Positions 10,634-20,935 of a stretch of DNA of 46,243 nucleotides are shown here, piece after piece. This DNA is from Draconibacterium sp. Its GTDB lineage: Bacteria; Bacteroidota; Bacteroidia; Bacteroidales; Prolixibacteraceae. Every line of letters begins with the position of its first letter. Position 1 is the stretch's first letter. The stretch covers positions 1-46,243 of the forward strand of contig JADIYN010000046.1 of NCBI GenBank assembly GCA_016705335.1. Direction: 5' to 3'. Under the pieces are notes generated by a model, which made no database searches, was not told where the DNA came from, and saw only the letters and a program-made list of their open reading frames with translations. The position numbers were made by a program, and so were the translations under genes.

Positions 10634-11885
10634 ATGAAAACCGCAAAACGCTTTCTCTTAATTACTTACTTTTTAGTAATTTCTGGAACTCTGTTTTCAC
10701 AGGAAAAATTAGATCTACTAATTCTAAACAAAAATTACGAGGAAGCAATCACTCTTATCGAAGAACAAATTATTCAAAATCCTTCAGCACAATTGTATTT
10801 TAAGAAGGGTTTGGTTTTTAATGGTTTTCAAAACTATCAGGAAGCTGTAAATGCTTTTTCAGAAGCGTTGAAACTTGAACCTGAAAATCCTGAAATTCTG
10901 TTGGAAATGGCTGAAAGTCTGGCAGTATTAGGAAATTTTCAGGATGCTACTTCCTACTTTCAAAAGGCGATTAAACTTCAACCCGAGAACTTATCGTTTG
11001 CTGCAAAATTGGGTAGAAATTATATCAGTTTGAAGGAATATAAACGGGCTTATAAATGTTTTGAAGCAATTTATGAAATAGATTCAATGAATGTTTACTG
11101 GAACAAACAATTGGCTTACAGTGCATTCAGAATTGGTAAGAAAAACGAGGCTAAAATTTTATATGAGAAAGTACTCGACCAAAATCCACGTGATTATTCT
11201 TCCTATTTCAACCTGATGCGAATTTATGATAAAGAAAAAGAGGCAGGAAAGATAATGCAATTGATAGAAACCGGGTTAAATAATTTCCCGGGAGATGCTG
11301 AATTTTATGGTGAGCGAGCCAAATATTTTTTGATATAAAAGGTTATGTGCCGGCAAAAATGATTATGAAATGTATTTCATTGCCGGTGGCGATTCGTTGT
11401 ATCCTGTTTTAATGAATTATGGAATCTCCAATTATTTTGCATTATACTATGAAAAGGCCATTTCAATTTTGGAAATTTGCTTAAGTCAAACTGCAAACGA
11501 TCCTTATGTTTTGTTTTACCTCAGTTTATGCCACAAGAAATTGAATGATTTTGAAGTGTCTGAAGATTTCATGAATGCTGCAATTGAAGCTGCCACACCT
11601 GCCTTTTTGCCTGAAATGTATCATCATTTGGGACAGATTTATGGTCGGCAACGAAAGTTTGCAGAATCTATTAACGCCCTCCAAAAAGCAAATGAACTCG
11701 ACCCAACAAATGCTGAAGTTCTATTTGAAATAGCAACAACTTATGAAGAATATAACTCCAATAAAACACTTGCACTTAATTACTACCGGCTTTATTTAAA
11801 AGAAGCCGGTGAAACCGGAAATAATGTGGAATATGCGTTAACCCGAATATCACGGATTAAGGAAGAAATGTTTTTTGAAGAGTAG
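10634..11885 (+). CDS. Exported tetratricopeptide-repeat protein
   Basis: About 417 residues with a signal peptide (MKTAKRFLLITYFLVISGTLFSQ) and then at least nine TPR units, for example NYQEAVNAFSEALKLEPENP and NFQDATSYFQKAIKLQPENL, with a second group near the C-terminus (FAESINALQKANELDPTNAE). The frame is broken near 11330 and near 11360: adding one T to the T-run (YFFDIKGY) and one A to the A-run (PAKNDYEMYF) restores a single reading frame. TPR solenoids mediate protein-protein contacts, here in the periplasm or at the outer membrane. No partner is evident. It follows the hairpin repeat and is convergent with the LuxR-type regulator gene. Confidence 0.8.
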
Positions 11886-11924
11886 TATCTTTTTCACTCC
11901 TTTTGGGGGAATGTTGGGCAAGGG

Positions 11925-12878
11925 TTAAATACCTGTTTTTTCTCTCACCAAATTTGTAAGTTGAACCCTTGATTTTACACCCAATTTTGAATAAATCCTG
12001 TAATTGTGATCTTTCACAGTTTGCAGGGTTATAAAAAGTTTATCCGAAATTGCTTTGTTGGTTTTTCCTGTACAAATTTCCAAAACAATCTCAGCCTCGC
12101 GTTTAGATATTTCGTAAAGGTTGCAAAACTCGTTGAAATTCAGGTTGGTAGATGCTTGGGTTGAAAGTTGGGTTTTTTCGTTTAGTTTTATTGTAAGTGG
12201 TATTGTAATGCTGACAGCAAATAAAATCAGAATTGAAACACATTCAGAAATCGACCCGAAAACATCAAAATACCATAAAATTCCTGAATATAAAACAACT
12301 CCCAGAAAATAGAAAAAGATGTGCTTTTTCATAAGAACCACTTCTTTTGATAATGGTTTGTTCTTCTTTCCAAAAACGAAAGGGGCTAAAAATAAAATGT
12401 GAATTATTAAATTTAATGTTGCAATTGACCGCACAATAAAAAGATCGGGATTTGTGGAAACCTTGATAACTCCATTGTTGATAAGCACAGAAAACACAAA
12501 AACAATTACAAAAAGTGATGGAAAATATAACCATGGAAACTTCCTCGAATCTTTAAAACCATTTAATGCAAATGCAAACCGCAAAAGCATAAACCAACTT
12601 ACAATCAAAAAAGGAATTCCTAATACGGGAATGAAAATTGCGATTTTTGTTTCCAGTTGTTGGTTCAGGTTTAAATCGGCCAGTATTTCGTGAAGCGCGA
12701 TATTTCCCCAAATGCCATAAATAAAAAACGAAATCAGGAAAATTTGTTGGTAAAGTAAAATCTGTAAAACAGGTTTCTGGTGGGTATGATATAACTGATA
12801 AGTAATCATTATCCCGATAACAGCCAGCGCTGCGGAAATAATAAAAGTTAATATAAATAAACCTGTTTCAATCCACAT
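11925..12878 (-). CDS. Membrane-anchored LuxR-type transcriptional regulator
   Basis: 317 residues from the ATG at 12878 (MWIETGLFILTF). A longer form begins at a TTG at 12908 but would place a palindromic repeat inside the gene. The first two thirds form about seven hydrophobic helices. The C-terminus is a LuxR/GerE HTH: FNEFCNLYEISKREAEIV, TNKAISDKLFITLQTVKDH and RIYSKLGVKSRVQL. Such 7TM-HTH proteins bind DNA while anchored in the membrane and may sense a membrane or small-molecule signal. The gene is divergent from a membrane-protein gene, with palindromes between them, which suggests local and autogenous control. Confidence 0.85.
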   Translation of the reverse strand: MWIETGLFILTFIISAALAVIGIMITYQLYHTHQKPVLQILLYQQIFLISFFIYGIWGNIALHEILADLNLNQQLETKIAIFIPVLGIPFLIVSWFMLLRFAFALNGFKDSRKFPWLYFPSLFVIVFVFSVLINNGVIKVSTNPDLFIVRSIATLNLIIHILFLAPFVFGKKNKPLSKEVVLMKKHIFFYFLGVVLYSGILWYFDVFGSISECVSILILFAVSITIPLTIKLNEKTQLSTQASTNLNFNEFCNLYEISKREAEIVLEICTGKTNKAISDKLFITLQTVKDHNYRIYSKLGVKSRVQLTNLVREKTGI

Positions 12879-12886
12879 TAAATTTT

Positions 12887-12976
12887 CAACTTTAGTAGTG
12901 ATATGCAATTATACAAAGAGTGTTGAATTTGAGATACCTACCAAAGTAGTAAATATTGAAAACGCTACCAAAGTAG
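12887..12976. promoter_or_regulatory. CTAC-N4-GTAG palindromes between divergent regulator and membrane-protein genes
   Basis: The 12-mer CTACCAAAGTAG occurs exactly twice, at 12938-12949 and 12965-12976 (27 nt apart). Each copy is a dyad, CTAC-CAAA-GTAG. A third, reverse-oriented copy with 10 of 12 matches lies at 12887-12898. All three sit between the ATG of the LuxR-type gene and the ATG of the divergent membrane-protein gene. They are good candidates for that regulator's binding sites; binding is not shown by sequence. Confidence 0.55.
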
Positions 12977-13049
12977 GAAGGATTTTTTTTTGATTTCATT
13001 TACTTTTGGTTCAACAAAGTTCAAAAAAAACAATTTAAAACTCAGAAAA

Positions 13050-13756
13050 ATGGAAAATATGAATTATCGCGATTTAGTTCCCTCGGCTGGGGGAAGTTTT
13101 AGTTTTGCCTGGCGCAAAATTTTTGAAAAAGCATTTTTGCCGCTATTAGTGGCAGTAATTATTGTTGGTCTTTTAAATGGTCCGGGTGCAGGTTCACGTT
13201 GGGAACTGAATGGAAATGACCATTTTCCCTGGGTGTTCTTTTCCCGGTGGTATTATTTGGATTGGCTTATGTATTTTTGTTTATGCCTGTAATTAAATAT
13301 GGCGAACAATATTTATTCCTCAAAGCAATGCGGGATGATGAAGCTGAAATTAAAAGACTTTTCGAGGGTTTTAAAAATCAGTATCTGAATATAATTCTGG
13401 CAAATTTAATTGTCACCGCTTTGGTAATAATTGGATTTGTGATGCTGATAATTCCGGGAATTATTATTGCTTGTCGTTTGGCTTTTGTTTCGTACCTGGT
13501 AATGGACAAAAACATGGAAGCCATGAAAGCTGTTGAAAAAAGCTGGCAAATGACCAAAGGTCACGGCTGGACTATTTTTGGAATGGCAATAATTTCTTTC
13601 TTCCTGGCTATTGGCGGTTTGATTGTATTTTTTGTTGGCATAATTATTTCGATTATGTGGATACATGCCGCATTTGCAGCACTTTACCAATCGGTATTAA
13701 ATACAAATGACGACGAAAATCCGATTCCAATACTTGGAGTAAACGAGGTGAGATAA
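13050..13756 (+). CDS. DUF975/YciC-like integral membrane protein
   Basis: About 235 residues from the ATG at 13050 (MENMNYRDLVPSAGG). It has about five TM segments. The core (IIGFVMLIIPGIIIACRLAF ... VEKSWQMTKGHGWTIFG) matches the pattern of polytopic membrane proteins related to DUF975/YciC: a 'PGIi.a.Rl' turn and a 'SW.mTkG' loop. One frameshift near 13225 separates the first TM hairpin from the rest; after it the sequence reads LFPVVLFGLAYVFLFMPVIK. Function unknown. It is divergent from the LuxR-type gene and is probably controlled by the palindromes between them. Confidence 0.7.
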
Positions 13757-13772
13757 AAATATTGAAAATATC

Positions 13773-13800
13773 AAAGCCCGGAAATTTTTCCGGGCTTTTT
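13773..13800 (+). terminator. Rho-independent terminator
   Basis: AAAGCCCGGAAA and TTTCCGGGCTTT form a near-perfect 12-bp stem with a tiny loop, followed by a T-run. It closes the membrane-protein gene. Confidence 0.9.
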
Positions 13801-13849
13801 GTTTGTTTATATTCATCTTTGTGTACTTTGGAAAACTTAATTATCAGGG

Positions 13850-16742
13850 ATGAAGAAACTTTTTCTATTTATTTTATTTATTGGATTTATAAACGTTTCC
13901 AAAGCACAATATTTTCAAACCGGACAAGACCCGGCTTCCTTGAAATGGCGGCAAATAAATACAGAAAATTTTCAGATCATTTATCCCGATTATTACGAAA
14001 CTCAGGCACAGAAACTGGCAGTCGTTATGGAAAAAGTTTATCTCGTTGGAGGTAAAACATTGAATTATAAGCCAAAAAAAATATCAATTATTCTTCATAC
14101 TCAAACTGTTAAATCAAATGGATTGGTTGCCTGGGCACCAAAACGGGTTGAGTTGTACACAATTCCGCATCAAGGCATTTACGCCCAAAACTGGATTGAA
14201 CAGCTTGCTATTCACGAGTTTCGGCATGTGGTTCAAATTGATAAAGTTAACAGCGAATTGCCCAAAATTTTAAAAGTAATATTTGGTGAACAGGGAACAG
14301 CACTTTTTTTTGGTGTGTATGTTCCATGGTGGTTTATTGAAGGCGATGCAGTTGTGCTTGAAACCGCTTTGAGCAATTCGGGACGGGGCAGATTTCCGTC
14401 GTTTTTAATGGAACACAAAGCGCTGGCTGTTGAAAAAGGCAATTACAAATATGACAAAGCTTACAATGATTCTTACAAAAACTATGTGCCCAACCACTAT
14501 CAGCTTGGTTATTATATGGTTGGGGTTTCACGAGAAAAATATGGCGTTGATTTGTGGAACTCTGTTTTAGATCGGGTAGGAAGGAAGCCATTATCGTTGA
14601 ACCCTTTTAATAAATCGCTAAAAGAAAAAACAGGATTGAATAAGGTTCAATTGTATGATACAATTTTTGAAGAACTGAAAAATAAATGGATAGTAGAAGA
14701 TCAAAACTTTAAACCGGCACAATTTGAAGTTATTTCACCAACCAACAAAACCTATTCAAATTATCTTTACAATCATTGGTTAAATGACTCCACTGTTATT
14801 TCATACAAAACGGCTTTAAACGAAACTGCATCGTTTGTAAAAATTACTTTAGATGGAAGTGAAAAGAAAATCCTCACCCCTGGAATTATTTTTAATGAAT
14901 CTGTGAATTATCGGGGCGAATGGATGGTTTGGTCAGAACAAATTTCAGACGCTCGCTGGGAACACAGTGGCAAATCATTAATCCGGCTACTGAATATCGA
15001 AAAACCGGAATAGTTTATCCTTTTTCCCGGAATTTACAGCTTTTGCACCATCAATTTCTCCCGATTAAAATAGTTTTGCTGTAGTAGAATCTGATTTTTC
15101 GAACGACTTTTTTTTATCGGTTTATCAAGTTCCGGATGGAAAATTATTAAATCGATTTCAAACCGAAAACAATAATTACTTTTTTTCACCTGAATGGTTA
15201 AACCAAGAAGAAATAGCTGTTGTTGTGTTGCTACCACAAGGAAAACGCTTAGCAAAACTTAATTTGAAGGATAATCATTTTGAGATTTTATTGGATAAAG
15301 ATTATGGGGAATTGAAAAACCTCAGAGTAAAAAACAACAGTATTTATTTTGTCGGAAGCAACTCCGGAAAAGATGTTTTGTACCGATTTGATTTAGTAAA
15401 CAAATCAGTTTCAAAGGTTTACGAACCCCGGTTTGGTATTGAATCACCGGCATTTTCTTCCGATGGGAGAAGCCTGGTTTTAAGCGATTATACTGCCGAT
15501 GGATTCAGATTGATTAAAATTCCTCAAAAGGATTTAAATGAAGTTGAAATTGCCAACCCCCAAAACAAGAATATTTACTTGCCGAAAATATGGCAAAACA
15601 GGAATCAGGAGTTTTGGATTTTACAACTACAGATACAAGTCAATATCAATCAGGAAAATACAGAAAAGTAGCCCATCTTTTCAATTTTCACAGTTGGGCG
15701 CCTGCAGCAGTCGATGACGTTTCGTATGAAATTAAACCGGGAGTGAGCGTGATGTCGCAGAATAAATTGGGTACTGCACATTTAAATTTTGGTTATGAAT
15801 GGAATACGACAGAAAAAGCCGGAAATTTTTATGGAAAGTATTCATACAAAGGTTGGTATCCGGTTTTAGAATTTGATATAAATGCTGGTAAAAATGCTTC
15901 AGAATTCGCCGTAATCGAAAGAACAAAAAATGCATTTGGAGATATAATTCAGCAAGATACTGTTTTAAAGCGGTTTACATGGCTTAATACAAATTTTGGT
16001 GCTGATGTCAGAATTCCACTTGATTTTTCGAGAGGGAAGTACCGCCGCCTTTTTCAACCTGAAGTAAAATATGAATTTACCTGGTACAAACACAATTCTT
16101 CAACACCCGAAGGATTCTTTGAGGGAAGTTTCCAATCGTTCACCTATCGCCTTTATTATCAGCAGTTGTTGCACAGGAGTTTGCAGGACGTTTATCCAAA
16201 TTTTGGTTTTATTTTGGATGGTATTTACAGGCATACTCCAACAGGAAACATTGATTTGGGGACTTTAAGTTTGGTTCAAACAACTTTATTTCTTCCGGGT
16301 TTAAAACCAAATCATGGAATTCAGATTTATGCAAGTGTCCAGGATAAAAACAATACGAAAGGAGTGGGTTTCTCCGACGTCATCCGTTATCCGCGTGGTT
16401 GGGGTAAAATTAACACAAACCAAATGATTAGTCTTGCATCTGACTATAAATTCCCTGTTTTTTACCCTGAATGGTGTGTTGGCAGCATTGTTTATTTGAA
16501 GCGTGTAAATGCTTCAATATTTGCCGATTACGGGCATTTAAACGGTAATATTTACAAAAATGGCGAAATCGCCGGAACTTTTAAAAACAGATATTTCATC
16601 TTATGGAATTGAATTGACAGGAGATGCCAACTTTTTGAGATTTTATGCGCCTGTTGAAGTTGGTTTCAGGACTTCTTATTTGCCTAAAACCAAAAATATT
16701 TATTTTGATTTTCTATTCTCAATCAACTTCAACTCGCTTTAA
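13850..16742 (+). CDS. Large secreted HExxH / TolB-like propeller / beta-barrel protein
   Basis: About 964 residues when four shifts are repaired (near 15010-15090, near 15605, near 16590). A signal peptide (LFIGFINVSKAQ) is followed by a region resembling the peptidase MA-like family with HEFRH (about residue 121) and a downstream WWFIEGDAV segment that could provide the third ligand. The middle part reads like TolB/WD40-type propeller blades (SPAFSSDGRSLVLSDYTADGF). The last 350 residues form long amphipathic strands ending YFDFLFSINFNSL, like an outer-membrane barrel. Proteins of this layout occur in Bacteroidota as uncharacterised 'TolB-like' proteins. A surface protease is possible but unproven. 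The 3' end overlaps the convergent phosphoesterase gene by 24 nt. Confidence 0.7.
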
Positions 16743-17917
16743 AGTAAAAACGGTTATTTCAGCTGGCATGTTAATTCGCCAGGGTATTCCGACAGTCCCC
16801 AATCCTGTGTTAACGTATAAAAACGAATCATTGAATTTGTATAGACCTCCCCAATTGTGACGAGCTAAATAACCAAGACTAAAAGTAATACCTGCCCGCA
16901 TGATTCCCCATTGTAATCCATGTGTATGACCGGATAAAGTTAATGCGATATCACCCGTGTATTTTATTACCTCATCCCAATGTGCCGGATCGTGAGTCAG
17001 TAATATCTTGAAAGCATTTTTAGGCACACCAGCCAAGGCTTTTTCAACATTTGCATATTGTGGAAAGGGAGGATGCCCCCAATTCTCCACACCAACTATA
17101 TAAATGGAGTCTGTTTTTGAATTTAGTTTTGCATGTTCGTTGTTTAACAACCGAAATCCAAAATTGTCATTAGCTGAAACTATTTGATTAAAATTTTCAA
17201 TTTTTCTTCATCACTATTCCAATTCGTATAATTTCCATAATCATGATTACCAAGAATCGAAAAACATTCTCTATTCTGTGTGATATCCTTGAAAACACCG
17301 TCCCAGCCAACAAGCTCATTCGAAAAATTATTGACTAAATCGCCAGTAAATAAAATTATATCCGGATCAATTTTCCTGGTTTCATTTTTGCACTTTTAAC
17401 ATCAGTTTCTTTGAATGTAAAAGCTACCGAGGTGTGTGTCAGAAATTTGCATCAAGGTTAATCCGTTAAAGTCTCCGGGCAAATTTGGGAATTCCAATTC
17501 CACATTATTGACAATTAAGTCTTTTGTACCAAATACAAAACCATAAATTACACTGGTACTAATTCCAATTGAAAGAACAAATCCAGTTATATAAATTATC
17601 GATTTTCGCTTTTGATTAAAAAAAACTCCGATAATAAATGAGAAGGCTAAAGGAATTTTAAAAACAAAATCAACAGACAAAATCACATTGAAAATTAAAT
17701 GATAGGTATAATCTTTTGTATTTCGCACATTAATTGGCCAAATAAAGAGCAAAATGAAGCAGATAACAACAAGAGCAGAAGAAATAAGAATAGCCCAAAT
17801 GACTTTTTTCTTATTTGTCGCAGATGTTAAATTGATCAAGCTCTTTAATGTCCCAAAAGAAATTAATGAGTAAAAAACCAAAAAAATAACCATAAATAAC
17901 AATTGAACGGTTCTCAT
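16719..17917 (-). CDS. Membrane-anchored calcineurin-like metallophosphoesterase
   Basis: About 399 residues from the ATG at 17917. Four N-terminal TM helices precede a phosphoesterase domain carrying all five metal motifs: SDTHLGS, TGDLVNN, LGNHDYG, LTHDPAHW and SGHTHGLQ. The protein resembles YkuE/YaeI-type phosphoesterases that act on lipid or cell-surface substrates. Frameshifts near 17400 and 17185 split it; the GDLVNN and GNHDYG motifs lie in the middle piece. It is convergent with the preceding large gene and its stop falls inside that gene's last codons. The substrate is unknown. Confidence 0.85.
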
Positions 17918-18642
17918 CCTTATTTTCTTAAAGTTTTAATTATCTGGCTGTAAAAATAACAAATTAGTTTACTCTCAAAAAACATTAATTATCAATATGT
18001 TAAGCTCTAAAAATTAAACATTAAGCTTTGTGAGATTCTGATATTTCATAATAACTGATGAGTACTACATAATTATTCGTCAATTGAATGGTTAGATGGA
18101 GTTAAAACCTATTTATTACAATAAATCACTTCCATCTGCAAAACATTAATGATTTTCTTAAATGCAATTACAATTGTGAATTCTATTTATATAAGAATGT
18201 TTAATTTAAGTATACATATGCGAAAACTAAAAATAAATAAAAATTACAAAGCAATTATTTTTGATAACAAATGTTAGCCAATAGAAATAATAGGAATGTA
18301 ATAAATGTATATATTGTTTATTCTTTATTTATATAATTATGAAATATGCATGTACAGAATTAACTTAATAATACAATTGTGTTTTTACAACATTAATCCA
18401 TAAAACGTGATTATAAAATCGATTTAAATTCGATTTATATATCACTATATCAAGTATATATGAACATTGAATTAATCTTTGCTTTATAAAATAAACAATT
18501 AATATATTCACAAATTGAATGTTGTATTTTAATTGATATTCATATTGTTATAAATCAGATATTTACGCAATTTTATTAAAGCTAAATTGAATCACATTTT
18601 CAATAAATTTCAAAAAAATAATAAAAAATACAGCTGTCGTTT
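17918..18642. other. Long AT-rich intergenic desert
   Basis: More than 700 bases with no supportable gene. It is extremely AT-rich and contains several TACAT/ATGTA-like words (for example near 18213 and 18350). I see no tRNA, no strong terminator and no conserved protein fragment. Confidence 0.6.
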
Positions 18643-18674
18643 TTGTAATATGTAAAAATAAAATATTACATTCG
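18643..18674 (+). promoter_or_regulatory. Promoter of the small HTH gene
   Basis: TTG (18643-18645), a 21-nt spacer and TACATTCG (18667-18674) fit the Bacteroidota -33/-7 pattern TTG...TAnnTTTG with one mismatch. Transcription would start near 18681, about 65 nt before the ATG. Confidence 0.45.
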
Positions 18675-18745
18675 TACACTTTTATTTTATAAATACCAAC
18701 AAGTCATTTTATGGCTTATTTGATTTTTTTGAATTACATAATTAG

Positions 18746-19123
18746 ATGAAGGATAGAATAAAACAATACATGGATTACAAAGAAATCTCGGCCGGAGAAC
18801 TGGCTATTTTATTAGAGGTTCAGCGTTCCAATATATCTCATGTATTGAATGGCAGAAATATGCCAGGTGCTTCATTTATCGAAAAATTGTTGTTAAATTT
18901 TCCTGATCTGAATGCCAGGTGGCTTTTAACTGGAGTTGGGGAAATGACTATCGATATGGATAGTTCTACCACCAGCGAAGTAACATCTGCAAGCGAACCT
19001 ATAGTAACACAAAATGTAGTCCAAAATCGAAACAAGAACAAGGATGCATTCATCGATAAACCTATAAGTAAAGTACTGCTTCTGTATTCGGATGGTACTT
19101 TTGTTGATTTCGAAAAAAAATAA
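18746..19123 (+). CDS. Small Xre-type HTH DNA-binding protein
   Basis: 125 residues. Residues 1-62 form a Cro/C1-type HTH (MKDRIKQYMDYKEISAGELA, then VQRSNISHVLNGRNMPG as the recognition region), followed by NARWLLTGVGEM. A polar, Ser/Thr-rich linker and a short conserved tail (SKVLLLYSDGTFVDFEKK) end the protein. This layout is frequent among uncharacterised Bacteroidota regulators. The gene stands alone, bounded by its own promoter and a strong terminator and by long AT-rich spacers. The surrounding TTACATnTGTAA-like words may be its binding sites. I see no phage genes next to it. Confidence 0.85.
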   Translation: MKDRIKQYMDYKEISAGELAILLEVQRSNISHVLNGRNMPGASFIEKLLLNFPDLNARWLLTGVGEMTIDMDSSTTSEVTSASEPIVTQNVVQNRNKNKDAFIDKPISKVLLLYSDGTFVDFEKK

Positions 19124-19180
19124 AAATGTGTGATTGATGACTTATAAACTCCACATTCAATTTTAGGAGTTGTGATAAAA

Positions 19181-19215
19181 CTGGGGCTGCTACTTATTGT
19201 AGAGCCCCTTTTTTT
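19181..19215 (+). terminator. Rho-independent terminator of the HTH gene
   Basis: GGGGCTGCTAC (19183-19193) pairs with GTAGAGCCCC (19199-19208) with one bulged base, followed by seven Ts. Confidence 0.9.
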
Positions 19216-19585
19216 ATTCATAATTTCAGATTATAAAATTTACAAGGATAATTAGACCAGTTTGTATTTACCACTAGTAATCGCTTAATTCATATACTTT
19301 AATTAAAGGGTGGATTTTGTTATTTAATCGTAGTCTATTGGTTTTAATGTAATGGAATATATATCGCAGTAACATCCAAATATATCTGCAATTCATTCAT
19401 AATATCGAAAATCTGACAACTGTTTAATTTCATATTTAAAAACCTCATTAATTCTTAATACAATAAATTTTATTATAAATATAATTAAAAAACTAAATAT
19501 CAGAGTATTACACTTATGTTTAATTTAGAATGAAAATAAATTACATATGTACACGTATTTTGTGTAAAATAAAAGCACTTATGTA
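19216..19585. other. AT-rich intergenic region
   Basis: No gene seen. It contains TTACATATGTACAC (around 19541-19554), one copy of a motif that recurs through this part of the window. Confidence 0.5.
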
Positions 19586-19615
19586 TTGGCGATATGAAAA
19601 TAATAATTACATTTG
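19586..19615 (+). promoter_or_regulatory. Consensus Bacteroidota promoter with no downstream ORF
   Basis: TTG (19586-19588), a 19-nt spacer and a perfect TAnnTTTG box (TACATTTG, 19608-19615). It is the best promoter match in this non-coding stretch and predicts a start near 19621. Confidence 0.6.
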
Positions 19616-19620
19616 TAACG

Positions 19621-19745
19621 TGATAAGACAATAAGACTATTGGACAAATAGAAGTAAAGCGAAAAGATTTACAAACCCAATTTAAGTTATTCGCTGGTAA
19701 TACAGAGTTACGCTAGGTCGTTAGAAATAACGGCCTTTTCCTTTT
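19621..19745 (+). ncRNA. Candidate small RNA of about 125 nt
   Basis: A consensus promoter (19586-19615) and a strong intrinsic terminator (19715-19745) bracket a segment without a credible ORF. Inside, short complementary segments are visible: CTATT/AATAG near 19640-19655 and AGCGAA/TTCGCT around 19666-19693. A possible GTAAC/GTTAC outer pairing also exists, but its 5' strand (around 19615) overlaps the promoter. The size and architecture suit a 6S-like or regulatory RNA, but I do not recognise a known family. Confidence 0.5.
19715..19745 (+). terminator. Rho-independent terminator with GAAA tetraloop
   Basis: AGGTCGTTA (19715-19723), loop GAAA, TAACGGCCT (19728-19736): nine pairs including one G-T, then TTTCCTTTT. 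No protein gene lies upstream on this strand, so it most likely ends the candidate small RNA. Confidence 0.8.
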
Positions 19746-20132
19746 GTATTCATTCAGTTGAATTTAAATCAATCTTTTGTAATCTTCAAATATTTTAACC
19801 ATTGAAGGTTACTAACCATCATGTTATATAAATGATTATTGTCAATTATATTTATTTGGTAAATATTATAATATAGATATAATATGCAGTAATACAGATA
19901 GATGAATTGAATATTTCTGTTTTGTGGAAATATTCAATCGCCATTTTGTTATCGATTTACATATGTAAGACAATTTATTAAGCAAAATTTACATTTGTGC
20001 ACTGTTTTAATTAAGCATTTTCCTGTTTGCAAGAATGAAAAATACTTCAATAATAAATGTTGAATTTTCCTATTTAATCTTAATTGTTATTCATTATTAA
20101 AATCAGTAAACAAAATACTGAACAGTAATTTT
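19746..20132. other. AT-rich intergenic region with TACATnTG words
   Basis: No gene seen. It contains TTTACATATGTAAG (around 19957) and TTTACATTTGTGCAC (around 19989). The second contains a perfect -7 box (19990-19997) but no good -33 element at the right distance. Confidence 0.5.
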
Positions 20133-20140
20133 TATCTTTG
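20133..20140 (+). promoter_or_regulatory. -7 box of the pyrK-pyrD promoter
   Basis: TATCTTTG is a perfect TAnnTTTG match 18 nt before the pyrK ATG, which implies a very short 5' leader. The -33 element is weak. Confidence 0.5.
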
Positions 20141-20158
20141 TACGCAAATTATTTATTT

Positions 20159-20935
20159 ATGAATAAAAAGGAAGTTAGAAATTTAGTAGTTATAGAAAAC
20201 ACCGCATTAAACACTACTAACTTTTTAATCAGTTTAAATTCTTCTGAACCATTACCAATATTATTGCCTGGGCAGTTTGTTAATATCGAGATCAAGGATT
20301 CAAGCGAAATTTTCTTAAGACGCCCTTTTTCTGTTTTTGATGTTAATTACGATCAAAATACATTATCGATAATTGTTAAAATTCTCGGAAGAGGTTCAAA
20401 AAAGTTAACAGAAATACGGGTAGGGGAATCATTAAGCATTGTTTTTCCTTTAGGGAAAGGATTTACATTTCCCAAAAGCGAAGATAAGGTTTTGCTTGTA
20501 GGCGGTGGTAGTGGAGTTGCACCAATGTTGTTTCTGGCGAAAGAATCAGGTTTAATTAAAGAAAATGTAAGTTTATTATTGGGAGCTAAAACTATAGAAG
20601 ATCATGTAAATGTGGATGAGTATGCAAAATATGGAAACCTGTATTTTACAACAGAAAACGGTTCGTTAGGTGAAAAGGGATTTGTTACCCAACATTCAGT
20701 CTTTCAAAATAGGCTTGAGAATTACGATAAAATTTATGCATGCGGTCCGGACGCGATGATGAAGGCAATTGCAAAGGAAGCTAAAAAGGCAAATGTATTT
20801 TGCGAGGTATCGCTCGAAAACCTTATGGCTTGTGGTTTTGGTGTTTGTTTGTGCTGTATTGAACCGACTATTAAAGGTAATCTATGTGTTTGTACTGAAG
20901 GACCTGTTTTTAATATCAACGATTTGAAATGGTAG
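20159..20935 (+). CDS. pyrK: Dihydroorotate dehydrogenase B, electron-transfer subunit (FAD/2Fe-2S)
   Basis: 258 residues. It passes electrons from dihydroorotate oxidation in PyrD to NAD+. The FAD-binding motif RRPFSVFD, the NAD-binding GGGSGVAPM and a C-terminal 2Fe-2S cluster site (ACGFGVCLCC plus NLCVC before GPVF) are all present. I chose the ATG at 20159; the longer reading from TTG at 20138 would start inside the -7 promoter box. The stop overlaps the pyrD start by 7 nt, the usual pyrK-pyrD arrangement. It is one of the few long genes here without a frameshift. Confidence 0.95.
   Translation: MNKKEVRNLVVIENTALNTTNFLISLNSSEPLPILLPGQFVNIEIKDSSEIFLRRPFSVFDVNYDQNTLSIIVKILGRGSKKLTEIRVGESLSIVFPLGKGFTFPKSEDKVLLVGGGSGVAPMLFLAKESGLIKENVSLLLGAKTIEDHVNVDEYAKYGNLYFTTENGSLGEKGFVTQHSVFQNRLENYDKIYACGPDAMMKAIAKEAKKANVFCEVSLENLMACGFGVCLCCIEPTIKGNLCVCTEGPVFNINDLKW

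Noticed and set aside
18746..19123. HTH gene as a prophage or mobile-element remnant
   Set aside because: No integrase, phage structural gene, transposase or direct-repeat boundaries are visible within 2 kb on either side.
20734..20919. Minus-strand ORF within pyrK
   Set aside because: Shadow of the 2Fe-2S cysteine region of pyrK.
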